Positions 6,525 to 7,946 of a stretch of 7,946 bases of DNA are shown here, in pieces; within the stretch, counting starts at the first letter, position 1; each line of letters opens with the position of its first letter. Made by a program: the position numbers and the translations under genes. Below the pieces are notes generated by a model. That model saw only the letters and a list, made by a program, of their open reading frames with translations. It was not told where the DNA came from and made no database searches. This stretch comes from Gemmatimonadota bacterium (GTDB taxonomy: Bacteria > Latescibacterota > UBA2968 > UBA8231), in NCBI GenBank assembly GCA_026706165.1, contig JAPOZF010000415.1:1-7946 (forward strand). Reading direction: 5' to 3'.

Positions 6525-7253
6525 CTATTCCCAGGTCTTGCCGCCGTCGGTCGACATGCGGGTGCGCCCCTTCCACCGGGCGACGTCGTCCCCGGAGTCG
6601 ACATCGGCCCGCTTGGTGACCGCTACCTCCACCCCGACCTCGCCGCTGCCGTCGGGCCGGTTGGTTTCGATGCGCACGCTCTTGAACTGGAGATCCTCCC
6701 CCTCGAGGGCGCGGACGACCTCGCGCTGAACCCGCATCTGACGGACTTCGAGCGCCTCCCGGCTGATGCCGCTCACCTTGAAGCGGATAACCAGCTCCCC
6801 GAGATCGCGGTCGAGACTGATGCCGTAGAAGTCCCCGAACTCGGGGTCGATGACCCGTTCCGCGGCGGCCGTATGGCGGTGGAGCGTCGCCCGCGCCGGG
6901 CGGCGGACCAATGGCTCGCGAGCGCTTTGCTCCTCCTTCCGGTCCGGTTCCCGAAGCCGCTCTACCACCTCCTCTCCCGGCTCGAAACCCCGCAGCGACG
7001 GCCCCCATATCCAGCCCTCGACGTTGATCCGAACCCATTTCCCCTCCCGTTCGAGCTCTTCGACCTCGATCCCCTTGACAAGGGTCCCGATCTGCTCGCC
7101 GTTGGGGCTCGAGCGGAGGTTCTCCACCGGCTTTTCGACCTCGAGCCGGCGCGCCCCGAGCAGGTCGTCCACCCCGATGGCGAGGGTCGCCCCCGCCACC
7201 GGGACCGCGAGGAGAGCGCGGCAGAGGCTGGCTTTGAGTATTGTGCGTTTCAT
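6525..7253 (-). CDS. secreted SH3-domain protein with unrecognised C-terminal domain
   Basis: The 242-residue product starts with a signal-like sequence: KR, then a hydrophobic stretch to about residue 26 (MKRTILKASLCRALLAV). Residues 37-90 form a bacterial SH3 domain, from LEVEKPVENLRSSPNGEQIG through KWVRINVEG to WIWGPSL. Such domains usually bind peptidoglycan or peptide ligands in the envelope. A charged linker (91-130, rich in E and R) leads to a second domain (about 131-215) with alternating beta-like stretches, FGDFYGISLDRDLGELVIRFKVSG and LQFKSVRIETN, which I do not recognise. The ATG at 7253 is chosen over an upstream in-frame start at 7349 because a strong SD (AGGGGGT, 7261-7267) sits 7 nt before it and the signal sequence begins there. 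It lies downstream of a small membrane-protein gene on the same strand, so an envelope role is likely; the precise function is unknown. Confidence 0.8.
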   Translation of the reverse strand: MKRTILKASLCRALLAVPVAGATLAIGVDDLLGARRLEVEKPVENLRSSPNGEQIGTLVKGIEVEELEREGKWVRINVEGWIWGPSLRGFEPGEEVVERLREPDRKEEQSAREPLVRRPARATLHRHTAAAERVIDPEFGDFYGISLDRDLGELVIRFKVSGISREALEVRQMRVQREVVRALEGEDLQFKSVRIETNRPDGSGEVGVEVAVTKRADVDSGDDVARWKGRTRMSTDGGKTWE

Positions 7254-7260
7254 GTCGTAA

Positions 7261-7267
7261 ACCCCCT
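7261..7267 (-). promoter_or_regulatory. strong Shine-Dalgarno site of the SH3-domain gene
   Basis: On the minus strand AGGGGGT is followed by 7 nt and the ATG at 7253. This is the best SD in the window and fixes the start, excluding the longer reading frame from 7349. Confidence 0.7.
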
Positions 7268-7357
7268 GTGCTGCCCTGGTTTTTTGCGACCGCAGCCGTT
7301 GCAAGCCCCGGCAGATCCCGTTCTCGATTACCCCATCGGCATGATTCACCCCTGTCA

Positions 7358-7388
7358 GGAAACGGGTGGCGCAGGTTTCCGGAAACGG
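7358..7388. repeat. GGAAACGG repeats with a palindrome upstream of the SH3-domain gene
   Basis: GGAAACGG occurs at 7358-7365 and 7381-7388, 23 bp apart. The second copy joins GTTTCC to make a perfect 12-bp palindrome, GTTTCCGGAAAC, at 7375-7386. The cluster sits about 105-135 bp upstream of the SH3-domain ATG and downstream of the small membrane-protein gene, where an operator is plausible. No clear promoter hexamers were found beside it. Confidence 0.6.
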
Positions 7389-7437
7389 AGTGAAATGGCT
7401 GCTCCGGGAGCCGCGCGCATTCCCCGGCCCCGCCGGC

Positions 7438-7587
7438 CTACTGGCCCTGGGTGACCCGTTCGGCGATATCGGTTGCGTAGTAGAAGAGTACGGTCAACCC
7501 CGCGGCAATGGCGACGGCAAGGCCGACCAGCAGCCAGGCCTCGTACCTGGGCGGACGCGGAGGGGGCCGGTTTTCAAGACCGAACAT
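7438..7587 (-). CDS. small single-pass membrane protein, 49 residues
   Basis: The protein has a short Pro/Arg-rich N-terminus (FGLENRPPPRPPRYE), one hydrophobic helix at about 18-37 (WLLVGLAVAIAAGLTVLFYY), and a short polar tail ending RVTQGQ. By the positive-inside rule the arginine-rich N-terminus is probably cytoplasmic. I recognise no family. An in-frame start at 7743 exists, but that extension is low-complexity and runs through inverted repeats, so the ATG at 7587 is preferred. The SD is weak (GAGAG-like, about 10 nt upstream). The clear hydrophobic segment against polar flanks, plus a gene-sized gap on either side, supports a real gene. It precedes the SH3-domain gene on the same strand. 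Confidence 0.6.
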   Translation of the reverse strand: MFGLENRPPPRPPRYEAWLLVGLAVAIAAGLTVLFYYATDIAERVTQGQ

Positions 7588-7613
7588 GGGTGCGGCTCTC
7601 TTCGGCGGTTGGT

Positions 7614-7648
7614 ATGGCGGAATTCCCCCGGAACAGCGGGACCGCCAT
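7614..7648. repeat. bulged 11-bp hairpin upstream of the small membrane-protein gene
   Basis: ATGGCGG (7614-7620) pairs with CCGCCAT (7642-7648), and TCCC (7624-7627) pairs with GGGA (7638-7641). The result is an 11-bp stem with a 3-nt one-sided bulge and a 10-nt loop. It lies 27-61 nt upstream of the leftward ATG at 7587, so it would fold in that gene's 5' leader if transcription begins further right. Confidence 0.7.
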
Positions 7649-7664
7649 CGAAAAGTCGTTTTCG
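7649..7664. repeat. CGAAAA/TTTTCG inverted repeat abutting the hairpin
   Basis: CGAAAA (7649-7654) and TTTTCG (7659-7664) are perfect inverted repeats around GTCG and begin at the very next base after the preceding hairpin. The AT-rich arms differ sharply from the local GC-rich sequence. Operator or leader structure are both possible. Confidence 0.65.
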
Positions 7665-7736
7665 GGAGCAGACTGGGCAATCGCCGGTATCTCGTCAGGG
7701 CGGGCCGGCAGGGTTCCGGCATCCCCCTAATTTCGA

Positions 7737-7765
7737 TTGACACGTCCCGACCCCTCCGCTACCGT
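7737..7765 (+). promoter_or_regulatory. sigma70-like promoter for the rightward secreted-protein gene
   Basis: A perfect TTGACA -35 (7737-7742) is followed by a 17-bp spacer and TACCGT (7760-7765). The latter keeps the critical T, A and final T of the -10 hexamer. Transcription would begin near 7772, about 40 nt before the ATG at 7811. The weak -10 centre is the main doubt. Confidence 0.55.
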
Positions 7766-7810
7766 CACGCGAACCTGTTCCTGAACGGCCTCGAGCCCGC
7801 TACGCCCCCC

Positions 7811-7946
7811 ATGCTCTCCTTCCGCCGCTCCGCGGCGATCGCACTCGCAGCGGTTGCCGCCTCGGTCTTCATCCCCTGGACCGCAGACGACGTCGAAAGA
7901 AACTCCGCTCTCGACATCGAGCTGGTGCGCTCCGGCAAGGTCGAGT
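7811..7946 (+). CDS. secreted protein, N-terminal fragment (3' end outside window)
   Basis: The frame from the ATG at 7811 stays open to the right edge, giving 45 residues. It starts as a typical Sec signal peptide: MLSFRRSAAIALAAVAASVF has positive residues and then a hydrophobic alanine-rich core, followed by PWTADDVERN as a likely mature start. The remaining residues match no family I recognise. There is no clear SD before the ATG, and the frame is open upstream, so a different start is possible. A TTGACA-type promoter 46-74 nt upstream supports transcription in this direction. It is divergent from the small membrane-protein gene. Confidence 0.55.
   Translation, partial: MLSFRRSAAIALAAVAASVFIPWTADDVERNSALDIELVRSGKVE

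Noticed and set aside
7280..7285. T6 run as a rightward terminator
   Set aside because: No stable hairpin directly precedes it, no rightward gene ends there, and it falls in the leader of the leftward SH3-domain gene.
7254..7349. Longer start for the SH3-domain protein
   Set aside because: The extension lacks signal features and precedes the strong SD and natural signal peptide at 7253.
7588..7743. Longer start for the small membrane protein
   Set aside because: The extension runs through inverted repeats and shows no domain; the internal ATG gives a sensible membrane protein.

Overview
The window is GC-rich, densely packed bacterial DNA. The coding pattern, the Shine-Dalgarno-like sites and a sigma70-like promoter suggest a Gram-negative-type organism, but nothing here fixes its phylum. 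The protein families are chromosomal housekeeping or metabolic ones. I see no phage or transposon genes, CRISPR array, tRNA or rRNA.

Left part (2-3562). The C-terminal half of an HpcH/HpaI-type aldolase runs rightward off the left edge. Convergent with it is a compact leftward unit transcribed in the order lpd (dihydrolipoamide dehydrogenase E3), a GmhA-like SIS-domain sugar-phosphate isomerase, and a SelA-fold PLP enzyme. The first junction is 9 nt and the SIS gene starts with TTG. The second junction is an ATGA overlap. A SelA-fold lyase/isomerase, a sugar-phosphate isomerase and a 2-keto-3-deoxy-acid-type aldolase together suggest, by inference only, a small (amino)sugar-acid pathway. The E3 at the head of the unit has no other 2-oxoacid dehydrogenase subunit in view.

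Middle (3563-5622). A 240-bp leader/spacer with a perfect 13-bp tandem duplication separates lpd from a leftward YcaQ/AlkX-type DNA glycosylase gene. An AT-rich divergent region follows, then rightward rnhA (ribonuclease HI) with all its catalytic residues.

Right part (5632-7946). Three leftward genes encode a YdcF/SanA-like DUF218 membrane protein, a secreted SH3-domain protein with an unrecognised C-terminal domain, and a 49-residue single-pass membrane protein. The upstream region of the last gene carries a bulged hairpin directly abutting a second inverted repeat. A rightward secreted-protein gene with a TTGACA promoter begins at the right edge and is cut off.

I did not find a clearly new defence or mobile system. 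The best leads are the lpd-SIS-SelA-fold unit, the altered active-site residues of the SIS protein, and the inverted/direct repeats upstream of the small membrane protein and SH3 genes.
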